Made by a program: the position numbers and the translations under genes. This document shows, piece by piece, positions 12,540 through 23,964 of a stretch of 64,000 bases of DNA. Position 1 is the stretch's first letter. Each line of letters starts with the position of its first letter. The DNA is taken from assembly GCA_037957365.1 (NCBI GenBank), contig JARHVA010001472.1:1850001-1914000 (forward strand), in the 5' to 3' direction. The stretch comes from Torreya grandis. Its lineage: Eukaryota; Streptophyta; Pinopsida; Cupressales; Taxaceae. Under the pieces are notes generated by a model. That model was given only the letters and a program-made list of their open reading frames with translations. It had not been told where the DNA came from and ran no database searches.

Positions 12540-13540
12540 AACTCAAGTTAGTCTATTGTCTACAATTTTTCTTCTCACCTATTTGCCCCTCCATGCCTAA
12601 CCTGACCCCCAAAAGCCCTTGATGTGGCTCCAACCCTTCAACTCAACCCCTCTTTCCTCACCCCTTTTGGCCTGATAGCCACCAACATCAGTTGGAGTGC
12701 CGACATCGGCGTGTGAGCGACTGACGTCGATCGCTGGTCAGCCAACACCGGTTGCTGATCGATCGACGTCGACAAATACCGCCGACGTCATCGACTGGTT
12801 CTGCCCAAGGGCTGAACGGGGTGAGCCCTAAATTTAGGGCTTCCCCTTTATGGCTCCCCGTAACCCCCAAAACCTTCCTAAATCACTCCTAACCTTTCCT
12901 AGACCCTCTACCCACCCTCCTAGCTACCCTCCCCCCTCTATTTCTGCCTAAATCAACTAAAAATTAAAAAAATCAAATCAAACAAAAAAAGTCAAAATAG
13001 GGTTCAGGGCCCTCCTACCTCATCCCAGCATCGTCGACGTGGTGGCACAATGGGTGCTGCTGGTGGTGGACCTCCCGTGGGTCCTCTACTGCCTTCTGCC
13101 ATCTCTTCTCTGCCAAAGTCTCTCCAAGTTTTTTTTGACCTACACACGCTTCTACAGCGTCCAACCCAGTCTCTCTCTGCCACCTAGCACTGCTAATCCA
13201 CTCACTCCAAGTCACTTTCACTCACTAAAATCTAGAGCTCCTTTTTTGACTTTAGCAACAATATCAAATGACTTTTGGTGGGCCACCAATCTGGTTTTAT
13301 TGGATTTGGCAGGCCACCAATGTCGACATCAGCGTGCCCTAGGTCACTGACGTCAGCTAATTTATGCTGATGTCAGTACCTTTTGGCCACCAACGTCGAT
13401 TTTATCACTGACGTCGGTAGCCTCCCACCTTCTTTTCATCCCCTAGCCCCAGCACTCAAGCCCTCAATCAGTCCATTTTCCAAACTAGGTGCTCTTAGCC
13501 CCCTGGGGCACCCTTGCGACCACTTTTGCCTCCACCTGTC
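12540..13540. other. TE1-specific segment with GACGTC motif clusters
   Basis: This is the promoter-proximal side of the antisense PMD remnant, and the rest of the segment absent from TE2. It holds repeated GACGTC/CCGACGTCGG-type motifs at about 12670-12800 and 13320-13420 and homopolymeric A tracts near 12965. A possible short intron on the minus strand (donor near 12580, acceptor near 12530) would precede the PMD frame, but this is weak. Confidence 0.4.
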
Positions 13541-14103
13541 TCGACTGCTAGACCATTGGAGATCATGCCTATCTCCCCCGACCATGACCACTTCCAAGAC
13601 AACTTTGCCTTGGTTGTTTTTGCATGTATGCTATCTCATGACTGGTTAGCCAATTGTTCGCAGACCACATTTTGACCCTCACAAATATAGGATTGCAAGC
13701 CGATTTATCCCTACTACTTGTGGCATTTTCGTGTTTCTGAGAGCACTTCCTGAGCCTGAGATACTTGGAACATGATGACCATTGGAGCTTCACCTTAGAT
13801 TGAATAACTCGATTAGCTATGACCAAATGCTGGGGCCTGGTTATTTCAATTTTGGCACTCCTCGACCCTCGACCTACGACAATTTGACCTGACCATCCCG
13901 TGAAGTGGTATACGCGTAATCACGACTATTACAGCGTTCTCACTTGTTCTTCACCCTCTCCATCCATCTCTCTATCAAATCGACACTTGATCTCAGGTTC
14001 CCTTCCCTCGACTCTCACTTTGAGGGGGGAACACCTCATCCCACACCTAGGGCAACCAACTCTTATTTTTGTCTTGCAGTTCGTCAATAACAACCAATAA
14101 GAT
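13541..14103 (+). other. TE1 3' region next to the LTR, conserved with TE2
   Basis: Non-coding sequence aligning with TE2 at about 33920-33330 (minus). It resumes the homology broken by the PMD segment. No gene is supported. Confidence 0.7.
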
Positions 14104-14116
14104 AAAAAGGGGAAAA
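14104..14116 (+). other. TE1 polypurine tract
   Basis: AAAAAGGGGAAAA lies immediately upstream of the 3' LTR. This is the expected primer site for plus-strand DNA synthesis. Confidence 0.85.
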
Positions 14117-15483
14117 TGTAGACACCAAAATCATGTCTACACCTTGGTCGCCTTTCCCCCTTTGACCCCCCTTGACCCATGTCCTAACCCTTATCCTAGT
14201 CCCCTCCACTTTTAAATTAAATAATCAAATAATTAATTTAGTGGCCCCCTTTCCACCTCATCCATGCCACCTTGGATCCCCTCCTTGAATACCCCCACCT
14301 CTCTCCTAGCCTTTATTACCCCAAATCTCCCCTTTATCCTTCCTCCCATGCCCATTAAGCCTTCCCACGACCATTTTCCCCATGACCCCTTGACCCGACG
14401 GCATGCAAGAATGGACAGAGGCTAATTTTAGCCTCTGTCCCCATTCTTCTGCCATCGACGTCAGCGATCCTGCCGGCATTGGCAGCCTTCAAAACCATTT
14501 CCTACATCCGTTGCAGAGGCCCACACAAAACAAAACTCTCTTGATGCTTTTGCATTCATATTCTCTTCTCCTCCCTCTCACACAGCAACCCCCAGTAGCT
14601 ACAGGTACCTTACAGAGCAGCTCCAAGCAACAGCTCCATTTACAAGTTCTTCAACAGCTCTGACAACAGGTTTCTTCATTCTCCAACCAGCAAGTAAGAG
14701 GTAAGCATAGTGTTGTTTTCCATTTCATTTCTTATCTGCATTTATCTATTTAGCTAACTACTGCTTAGACCTTCCCTACCTGTCCCTGAGAGGCTGAAAA
14801 GCCTTCTCAGACCCCTGCCTCTCATCCATCCCCCTTTTGTGCTTCTAGTTCTCAACCAGTCACTTTCTCGACAGTCCCCTCTACCCAACCAATTCTGCAC
14901 AAACCCTCAGACTACTCCTCAAACCCCAAACAGTCCCTCTGAATCCCACACAGAGCCTCAGACCCTTAGACGAAGCCTCAATCCATTCTGCAGACCAAGA
15001 CCAAACCTGTGACTCGTCCCTGACTATTGCCCCGACCGACCTCGTCTAGTACCCCTATCGACGTCGGCAACCTAACAGACATCGGTGACCTCCCTGATCG
15101 ATGCCAACAATATCATCGACGTCGGTGACTATGCAAAAGTAGATTCCTTCTAAACAGGTATGCATTTGCCTTAAGTTCTTTCTTTCTGTCTTTCATCATT
15201 TATCACTTTCTATTTCTAATTAGCATTCTATTTTTAATAGTGGACTGGCATCCTCCAAGAAGCCTTTGCGCTTCTAGGACCAAGCCTTCACTTGGCAGTC
15301 CACCCTTTTATCATCTAACATTCTTTCGTGTTTAGTGTCTTTCCCTTTTAGGTGTCATCCTCCATAACCAAAGAGGAGTTCTCACAACGTCTGAATTCTG
15401 GTGCGCACATCTACAATACGGGTACGTATAAACCCTCATCCTTCTTCTTAGTTTCTCATTTTTTTTCTTTCAGCGTAAAAACA
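14117..15483 (+). repeat. TE1 3' LTR, 1367 bp
   Basis: It starts TGTAGACACC and ends AAAAACA. Both edges are confirmed by alignment to the two LTRs of TE2 (31896-33315 and 40350-41771). A conserved hairpin is at 15240-15303, and the block from about 15350 to 15405 is the best conserved part among TE1, TE2 and TE5. GACGTC-type motifs cluster at about 15055-15130. Confidence 0.92.
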
Positions 15484-15488
15484 CTAGT
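15484..15488. other. Presumed TE1 target-site duplication, right side
   Basis: CTAGT directly follows the TE1 LTR. The partner copy would lie left of the window, so this is inferred from the 5-bp duplications seen at TE2, TE3 and TE4. Confidence 0.5.
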
Positions 15489-15900
15489 TTTGGTATGGCT
15501 TAGAGTGCATGTACTTGAGTGAGTTGGTGTTGGCTATGACATAGGTTTTATGGTTAAGAAGGTAGTGATAAAGTTTGGTGACCACAAAGACTAAAACTAA
15601 TCAAAGATTCTTGGTATGGGTATACTGAGTCTCGTATTCTACAAGCATACAGTTAATGTAGTATAGGACTTGCTCTTTGTGTTGCTCATCTCAATGAGCT
15701 AGCATTGCCCCTTGGGAATGGTTGGTAGCAGAGATATAAAGGTATAAAGCTTGGTCATCCTTGGGAGGGGTGAGGGTAGGTGGAGACAAAAGGTACTTTT
15801 TGAGTGAATCAAAGGCCTTTTGACAGTCATTATTCCACTTAAAATAGACATCCTTCTGTAAAAGGTGGTGGAAGGGTTGGCATTGGTCCAAAAGCTAAGA
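15484..15900 (-). pseudogene. TE5 RNase H domain, truncated by TE1
   Basis: The minus-strand translation has LYLYISATNHSQGAML and KYMHSKPYQN, matching TE1 RNase H. Several stops are present. The domain ends abruptly at 15484, where the TE1 LTR begins, so the last third is displaced beyond TE1. Confidence 0.85.
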
Positions 15901-16560
15901 TATAAAGTGATGAATGGATTGAAGCTTCCTTTGCAAGCGACATAGTTGCTTAAGGTTGGTTGGAAGAAACATGTCGAGGATGGCTTTGATTTTGCTAGGA
16001 TCAAATTCGATTCTATGAAGGGAGACAATGAAGCTAAGAAGTTTTCCTAATAAGACCCCAAAAATGCACTTCTTGGGGTCAAGGTAGACATGATAGTAGA
16101 TGAGGCATTCAAAGATGATCTTAAGAACAACCAAGTGATCTTTTCAAAGTTTGGATTTTTTGAGAAGGTCGTCCATATAATCCTTAATAATCCTATGGAT
16201 AAGGTCATGGAAGAAATAGGTCATAACACGTTGATAGGTTACACCAGTGTTCTTTAATCTGAAAGGCATGACTCTCTAGTAGTAAGTTCCCCAAGGGGTG
16301 GTAAAGGAAATTTTGTGCTGATCTTTAGGAGCAATTAGGATCTGATTATAACTCAAGAACCCATCCATGAGAGATAACATCTTGTGGCTAACTATAAGAT
16401 CAACTAGATGGTTGATGCTTGGTAGAGGAAAGTTGTCTTTGGGGCAAGTGAGGTTGAGGTCATAAAATTCCACACAAATGCATAGTCCTCATGTGGCTTT
16501 GGTGATGGGTACAACATTTGATACCCATTGGGGGTAATCAATGGGTTAAATGAAGTTGAC
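15900..16560 (-). pseudogene. TE5 reverse transcriptase domain
   Basis: Minus-strand blocks include FYDLNLTCPKDNFPLPSI, LSLMDGFLSYNQILIA and TPWG. The active-site box reads YMDD, at 16168-16179, instead of YVDD. Both Asp residues remain. Downstream KKCIFGV and LLSFIVS motifs match TE1. Stops at several places, including after the TPWG block and before the DLL segment, show a dead copy. Confidence 0.9.
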
Positions 16561-17759
16561 AGGTAGAAGATGTTGAAGTTCTTCTTTGATGAGAAGGGAT
16601 ATGTAAGGATGCATGCATTGGAGCTTTTGCTTGATGAGCTTGGCATCACAGTTAGTGACTATGTTATGGGTATCAATAGCAAGATCAATTACAGGCATGT
16701 CACTATAAGACCAAGTGAAGGCTATGCTACAATCTTAGAGGAAAAAAGGGAAGTCTCGAAGTTCTTTGGCATTCACCGATTGGACAAGTTTGACAATGTA
16801 AGGGTTATCTGAAGTGCCTAAGTTGATAGCCGTGGTGGATTATTTCAACATGGTTAAGATCTTGGGAGGAAGGGACTTGTGGATGGAGGAATCTAGGACA
16901 CCAAGGTCAGTGAGAATACAATCATCATCCTGATACTAAACGGTGTAACTGGTAGGAGAGTTTTATCCTATCATCTCAATATGGGTCAAAGGGATGGTTA
17001 TGATCGCCCTTTCATTTTGATAAGTCAGGGGTCCAAGGTTGATCATGTTGACAAAAAAAAAGTTAGGTGGGATGATGTCATCATCCTCACATGCAAGTGG
17101 AGGCAAGGTTGGTGAGGAAAGGGAATCTTCCTCAGCAATGGTAGTGGTAGGTGGTTTGGGATGCTTCTTATTCAATAGGATGAAACCAAGGCCATCCTTC
17201 TCATACAACTTTCTACTTTTGATGGTAACCAATTCATGTGGGCCATGCTTATATCACCTAAGACCAAAGCCTTTCCAAGCACATTGATAGAGATATGTCT
17301 TGGTGAAGCTCAATTTATCTAGGCAAGAGAAACTAATGGTAAGTGGCTTGGATGAAAGAGAGGTGGTAGAAGAACCAAGGGGTTTGTCGAGTCCCCCATA
17401 GATAAAATGAGTCTAATGGTGAGGAGGTCCAAATGGAATGACAGTTACAACATTAGGGTCATATCTTGGTTGGTTGGTGAATTGCCCATACTTGTGAGGA
17501 GTAGGGAAAGCATCAAGGGCTAAAAGGTGATACTCCCCCAGTGAAAGGTGATGTAACATTGATTCCAAAAGGTCCATTATGGGGATTTGGTCCAAAGGGA
17601 TAGAGGAACTAGTTGATGCCTCTTCGAGGGAAAGGGATGTGATATTCACTGTGGTGGTTAAAGGTTGGGTTTTAGCTATTGAGGGTATGTTGGATGGGGT
17701 ATGAGGACATAATTAGGGTGATAGGTCATATTGCAAGTTGAGAGAGGACTTGGGTCAGC
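16561..17759 (-). pseudogene. TE5 protease-RT linker region
   Basis: This is the counterpart of TE1 4520-5740. Recognisable pieces include a short run LGPLTYQ near 17030 that fixes the frame of the TE1 copy, and a LSLGEYHLLALD segment near 17540 shared with TE1. No catalytic motifs are expected here. Confidence 0.7.
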
Positions 17760-18170
17760 TCGGATGGTGATGACCTAGCCTTTGTGCTCAAACTTAATGT
17801 AATGATGAAGGGTGGATGGGACACAACCCATGGACCCGATCCAAGGTCATCCCATTAAAACATTGTATTGAAATTCACCTTCCACTACATAGAAAAGTTT
17901 GCAGAGCATGCGAGGTCCTAAATGGATATGAAGGATGACATTTCCCAAGGTGGTGGCCATGGTATCATTGAATGATTAAAGGATGGCCAAGGTTTCAGAC
18001 AAGACATTGTCCAACAAGTTAAGTTGGTTGTAGGAGTGGGAGAAGATGATGTTAATGCTAGCTCCCCCATAAATCATGACCCATTTGATGTGGGTTTTGT
18101 TGATGTAAGTAGTGATAAATAGAGGGGGATATGGGTCCTCAATATGGATGGAAGGTATTTCTGAACCCTT
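17760..18170 (-). pseudogene. TE5 aspartic protease domain
   Basis: The minus strand shows YGGASINIIFSHSYNQL, where the catalytic Asp is replaced by Tyr, near 18070. The rest of the domain (FNDTMATTLGNVILHIHLGP and FQYNVLMGWPWI) aligns with TE1. The substitution alone would inactivate it. Confidence 0.85.
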
Positions 18171-18826
18171 GAAGGTAATAAGGTTGGAAATTTGAAGGGC
18201 ATCAACAAAGGCTACTAAAGGTTAAGGGTCTTTGGGTTGGACTTCAATGGATTGCAAAGCCTCTATTAGTGTTTGGTGGTGATGGGGAGAGGTAGAGATA
18301 AACTCATACAAGCTCATATTCATTAGGGTTTGGTGAAGTTGCTTGAGGAGAACTCTCCTTATGGCTTTTGAGGGGTTAGATTGGAAGGCGCCTAAAATAG
18401 ACACCTTGGGTTTGGTTAAAGATGGAGATGGTTAGGTGTGAGTCGGTTAGGGGTTGAGAGAGGGATACTTCCAAGGAATGGACATCTTAGCCTTCCCTTT
18501 ATCCCTATGTTTTGATTTCATGACCACATTGATATCATGGATAGAAGGAGAGATTGAAGTAGCGGATTGTTCAAACTCATCTTCACTCTGAGGTGAGAGT
18601 GGAGTAGGTAAGCATTGGGTAGGTATGGTTGTTGGTTAGACTGGTATGGAGCCCATAAAAGGTTCATATGTTAATAGATCATCTTCATTATAGAGCATGT
18701 GGATAATGGTTTGGAGACCTTTGTAGTTCTTTGTGTCATGGCTAGGTGTCTTATGATAAGAACACACTTGGTGGTCATTATACCAGATGGATTTTGAAGA
18801 AAGAGTGTCAAAGGGTCTGATGGGAG
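18171..18826 (-). pseudogene. gag: TE5 gag C-terminal region
   Basis: Contains one Zn-knuckle-like module (VCSYHKTPSHDTKNY at about 18740) in which the final Cys is lost and the GHD is SHD, followed by linker sequence matching TE1 3500-4050. It ends at the TE6 insertion. Confidence 0.75.
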
Positions 18827-21800
18827 TGTTCAAAAAATTTGAATTTTAGGTGTTTTATGGGTCTACTATTGATGTCACAAGGTGTTTCATAGGTTAATCA
18901 ATGTCATTTAATGTTATACTAGTCTTGGTCCTTAGTCATTTTAGTCCCTTTAGTCATTTTGAGTCATTTTGAGGTCAAAAAAGGGGCATTTAATGAGTTG
19001 TACAATTTTTTTGGGAAGTGTCAAAATTCAAAAATATGATGTCACATCCAATGTGTGCCAAGAGGTCTTAATCAACTTATATAACTGAAAGGTGCTAGGT
19101 TCTTTAGAAGAAAGGATAGTTTTCTTGAGAAAAAATGAGAGTTTGACACTTATACGGCTCATGGGGAAGTGTACCACATGGGAAAAGGTTTTAACATGGC
19201 TATAGCTTATTTAGATCCATCTTAGTTCTTGACACACTGTGGAAGTGCCATTTTTGGCCCAAAATCATTTTGTTCCTTTTTCACCCTTCTTGGCAAACAA
19301 AAGCAGTCTTCAGGTTTGTACATGGTACAAAAAGTAGGGGAGGTTTCAAACCAAAATACTTGGGGAGGTGAAATTAAACTTTGAGACCTTAATTTCCATA
19401 TAAATATTTTGAATAATGATGTCATGTGCTTCATGAACCATCCTCTTGAAGTTGATTGTGTTTTTCTGCCTACTAATGTGTGTACCCTATAGGTTTTGCT
19501 CCATTTTTGGAAAGTCTGTATGAACCAATTGGTGATGTTGACTCTAGGGTATTTGGGATATATTATAATATGATTACCACTCTTATTTTCAGGTTTAAAA
19601 GTGTTTGGATAGGTCAAGTACATCAAGGTTGTAAGAGAAGCATCATTCTATGTGGTTGTCAGGTTTTTACTATTTGTAGTACCTTCATGCTTTGGCAATG
19701 GTTTTATAAGGTGTATTTTGGTTCATAATCATGTTTTTAAAGTCATATAAATCACCCAACCTTTCACTTTTATCCTCCAAAGCAACATTCCATGAACGAT
19801 AGTCATACACCAAACATACTCATAGTCTGCCTACTATAGCTAAATGTGCACCTACAGGTGTTTTCATGGAGATTTCAACATTGAAAATGAAGTGTGAAGA
19901 CTTGTTTTAGTCTTGGATTCACCTTGAGGTTTCATGTTAGCATAATAAGAGGAGATCTTTTGGCATAGAAGGCAACTTCCTTGAATACATTGTTCCAACT
20001 CACTGCCTTCATATATGAGAATACACCTGTAGGCATCCTCATAGGATCAAGTAGGTTGAAAAGCAAGTTTTGGATCTAAACAAGATACTTTAAAATTTAG
20101 AGAGTATATTTGCACACTTAAGATAAGTTTAAAACTCAGTTGAGAATCAAAACAATGCTCACTATCCATAATTGCACTTTATTGCCTACACATTAGAATA
20201 CAAACCTTTAGGTGACATCAACAGAGATATGAGGGTCTTTAAATAAAGAGGATTGGAAAGGTGTTAACCTTATTGAGGTCATGGTATGGTTATAACATCA
20301 TGGTAGACTTATTTGAATTGATAAGTTGATAGACAAGTTGAGAATCACTTCCAAAAAACAAGATTGTTTCAGACCTTTTGTCTCTAAAATTGGGAAGTAA
20401 AGTTCTCCAAGGTTTTATTGACATCTTGTTACAATGTTGTCAATGTCTTTTCTTCCTCCTATTGTGTTTTTTTTAAAACCCTACATAGTAAAATAACCTT
20501 TCAAATTTTTAAGGGTAGAGAGCTAATGGAGGATGGTAATTTTGAGGCCTAAAATTGCCTATAAAACACTGAATTTAGGCATTATCATCTACACGTCTGT
20601 GTCTAAAAGGAACATGTTTTCATCCAAAGTTGAGAAATAGACTTTTAACCATGTTTGAATGTTTATAATGGTTGAGAGGGGTAATAATGATCTAAGATAC
20701 CATTTTAAGGAGGATATGCATTGTGTTTTGCTTCTTAGACCACTTTCAGTCTGTACACATACCTGATTAGCCACCTACATCTAGCCAAAAGTGGAGGTTT
20801 GAAAGAGTGATTTCATTCTAATGAACCTAGGTGCATAATTAACCTATAGCATGGTATGAACATTTCCCTCATAGAAACCAAGAAGGAGAGGTTAGAGTGT
20901 TTGTTTTCTTATCTCATTCACACCTTTAGATATCCTTCATTTACAATGAACGCCTACACCTACAACTGATTGTAGGTAGACAGTGAGTTAGGTGATGATC
21001 TAGCTCAAGTTTGAAATGAAAAAGTTAAGTAAAAGGTATATGACCATGGATATTTTCAATGAGGGTTGAATTATTTTCTTCAAGGCCTAGAAAATGTACA
21101 AATATACCCCCAGGACCCTAAAAAGCTCTCACACAGTCAGCTGAAGGTGACTGGGATAGATAGTGAGCACGTTCATTGATGTGGAAGTGCATAAGGATGA
21201 AATAAAAGGTCTAATCCAATGTAAAATGATATTAAGAGATCCTATTAGGCCTCTAAACATTGAGTTTAATCTAAAACTATGTAAGGAAACCTATAGGCGG
21301 GAGTCATTATGGCAAAACATAGTCAGAAAGGAAACTTGGACTTGACTGGTCAAGTCTGAGAAGAAGGTTTAGGAAAGTTGAAGTGATTTTTTAAGATCAA
21401 AACACTTTCATAATTACTTGAATAGTATTATTGATCTCTCATAGTGAATTTAGAATAGGGGAAATGGTTCTAACCATGTAAAATATAGTCCACTTGAGAA
21501 GCCTACACATAGTGTCTTTGCCTAGCAATTTATTTTTGGTTTTTGAGCTTTTGGGAGGTCATATGAGATGACAAAGAGATAATATTTTGTCCATAGGGTC
21601 ATTAAAACCTATATAAACTCATCCAATACTTTGTTTGCCTAGAAAAATAGGGGAAGTGCCCTCTGCTTTGTCTAAGACAGAGGGCACTTTCCCTTAGGTG
21701 CAAACCCTGTAGTTTTGGAAATGGAGATGAAGGGACTCTTTATAAGTGGATAATACCTTACAAGGAGTTGTGTGGAGCTGTAACACACCTATACAAGCAT

Positions 21801-23915
21801 AATATACCAAGCAAAGGAGTATGGATCTAAACAGGGAGGCCTAAAACATGAAAGTTGTAGCCAAACCTACTTGGGCAGGGTTAAGCCAAAAGACCAAATG
21901 AGAGACCAATATCACTTTTGCCCTTATACATTAATTTCAACATGTTGGATCATGTTTTTGGGATGGAATTTGATGTGTTTGAGCTATTTATATGTAGAGT
22001 AAATCATGAGAAGGTCATTTTGGGTCTTGAACCAACTCAAGCCTATTAAGAAAGGTTTAGGTATAGTGCCAAAAGAGGAGGTCATTCATGCTTTTGGCAT
22101 TACAAATGCATTTCACCCTATTTGATTATGTTTATAAGGTCACCTCAAATGTGTAAAAGCCTTAACCTTGCAGAGAAAACATCAAGAGAGCCAATTTTGA
22201 CTTGAGAGCTCGATAAGGCAAGTCTAGATGCTCATATCTTTTAGGAGGATTTACATGGAGGTAAGAGGAGTTTAGGAAAGTTATAAGAGGTCTTGAATAA
22301 CCACTTCATGTAATTTGCCTACAACATTAACGTTATAACTTTATGAATGAACCTTAAGAGGTCAAAATAGGGCTAACCCTCCTAAACCCTTGCTAGTGAC
22401 CAGTCTGAGGAAATGAGAGAGATAGTGCATAAAAATGGATTAGAATGGCATGAATGATGATTGTATGTTAAAGAGGACTTAGTCAAGCTCCATACCATCA
22501 AAATTAGTTGTATGGACTTGTACAGACAGGGTGCAAAATAGGGTATTTTAAACCATTTTGTGTGTTTTTCAAGTTCTAGAAGGATTCTATAGATGCAATA
22601 AAGATTGGGAGGAAGCTTATGACTTTTTATAACTCTCTATGTCCATTTCATACTTTTAAAAGACACCTAAGTATGCAAAAAAATAGCTTCATCTTAGCCA
22701 GTCAAAATTGGCATATTGGATAAGCTAGTGAAGAAGGTGGAAAACTTTAAGTGGGGTGATTTTAAGGTATTTTTGATGCTTATAAGGACATGGAGGGTCT
22801 TTAAACTTGTCATATACTCCCTCCCATGTATTTTCATGGGAAACTGAAGCCAAATTTGAGGACAAGTGTGTAGGGTGCATGAAAGAGGAGTTTTTTGGAC
22901 TGCAGATGATGATGGCTCATTCTTAGATGGTTTTAGATGACCAGGCCTACTACCAATGTATGTAAAGGCATGACTGAGACCCTTCCCCTTATTTACAATC
23001 ATCATACCTATATTTAATCAATTTTGTGATGTTTAAATAGGGTTAATCATGAAGGCAATTTTTTTGAGCCAATTGAGAGAATTTCATGCCACTTTGTAAG
23101 ATTTTGATGACTTGTATGGACACTTGGGCTTCCTGACCTTGCATGTTTCATCCCATATCCTATCCTCATGCACAATTAACTAATTTTCCCAACTTTACAA
23201 GTTTATTTGTGACCCTTAGACTTCTCTCTTCTCCTCTCTCTCTCTCTCAAGTTCTATAAGAACTAGCCATTTTGGCCATTATAACTTGTGCTCCACTTGA
23301 GTATGGTGAAGCCCATCTCATTTGCATACCATTTGATCAATAAGACTACTAATTTTTACCTCTTCATGACTTTTCATAAGTATGTTTTACTTGGATGATG
23401 AATCTTGCTTAGTGAAGATTATGAATTCCTTAGCATGTCTCATTATTTCACCTTATTTGTAGTTGGAAAGCTTCTTCTTACAGGGCATGTGAAGTGTTCT
23501 ATCAAATCTCAAGGATTGAGTGAGTTAGTATTTTCATTAGTGTCATTCAAGGCCTCTTGTATAGTCTTCCTAAATTTGCACATTCATCCATAACCTCATA
23601 ATGTACCATTGATGTGAGAAGATGCAGATTGGAGAAGTGTATGTTCAATTTGCCCCTTGATTTTATGTGTAATATGTATCTAGTTAGAAGTCATCATATT
23701 ATTTGGTGTGTCACCTCCCTTAGAATATTTTTATTTTAGTTATCTCTCTCTTCCCCCCCCCGAAAGTCTAGGTGTAGTTACAATCCAAAGTGGTACATCA
23801 ACGGAGCTATCCCTATCTAGAGATTCACCTCATCCTTAGGCTACCTGCAAGCCTAGAGATGTTTCCATTGTACCCATTGGATGAAGCCTTTCAAAGGGTT
23901 CAAATCCAAGTGACA
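18827..23915 (+). repeat. TE6 left (5') LTR, 5089 bp
   Basis: It starts TGTTCAAAAAA and ends CCAAGTGACA just before the primer-binding site. The first 1.76 kb matches 45510-47311. A CT microsatellite lies at 23226-23255 and a C9 run at about 23754-23762. Short frames inside are not preserved as genes; the one pair of similar frames (19222-19626 and 45891-46343, minus) simply reflects LTR identity. The whole 5 kb is otherwise without recognisable coding. Confidence 0.8.
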
Positions 23916-23923
23916 ATATTTTT

Positions 23924-23942
23924 TGGCACACCCGATGGGCTC
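23924..23942 (+). other. TE6 primer-binding site (tRNA-Arg)
   Basis: TGGCACACCCGATGGGCTC lies eight bases after the LTR end. It differs by few bases from the TE2 site and matches the complement of a plant tRNA-Arg 3' end as I recall it. It fixes the LTR end and the + orientation of TE6. Confidence 0.75.
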
Positions 23943-23964
23943 TTAGTCTAAGAGGTTGAAAGAT

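Larger units (their letters stand above)
1..15483 (+). mobile_element. TE1: Tat-lineage Ty3/gypsy LTR retrotransposon, 5' end outside window
   Basis: Read on the + strand, the domains come in the order gag, retropepsin, reverse transcriptase, RNase H, archaeal-type RNase H, integrase, long 3' region, polypurine tract, LTR. The extra RNase H between RNase H and integrase is the signature of the Tat lineage. Position 1 aligns with the leader of TE2 near 39650 (read on the minus strand), so the 5' LTR and several hundred bases of leader lie to the left of the window. Many in-frame stops and at least two frameshifts make it non-functional. The right LTR abuts TE5 sequence at 15484, showing that TE1 inserted into TE5. 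With the missing left end it would exceed 17 kb. Confidence 0.93.
15484..18826 (-). mobile_element. TE5, left part: Tat element pol half (minus strand)
   Basis: Read on the minus strand this runs from the Zn-knuckle part of gag (near 18826) through protease and RT to the middle of RNase H, where TE1 cuts it at 15484. The last TE5 bases before TE1 match TE1 position of about 6725. The right edge at 18826 corresponds to TE1 position of about 3450, where TE6 is inserted. It is older and more decayed than TE1. It is collinear with the gag start, leader and LTR at 47.7-59.1 kb, so I treat both as one element. Confidence 0.8.
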
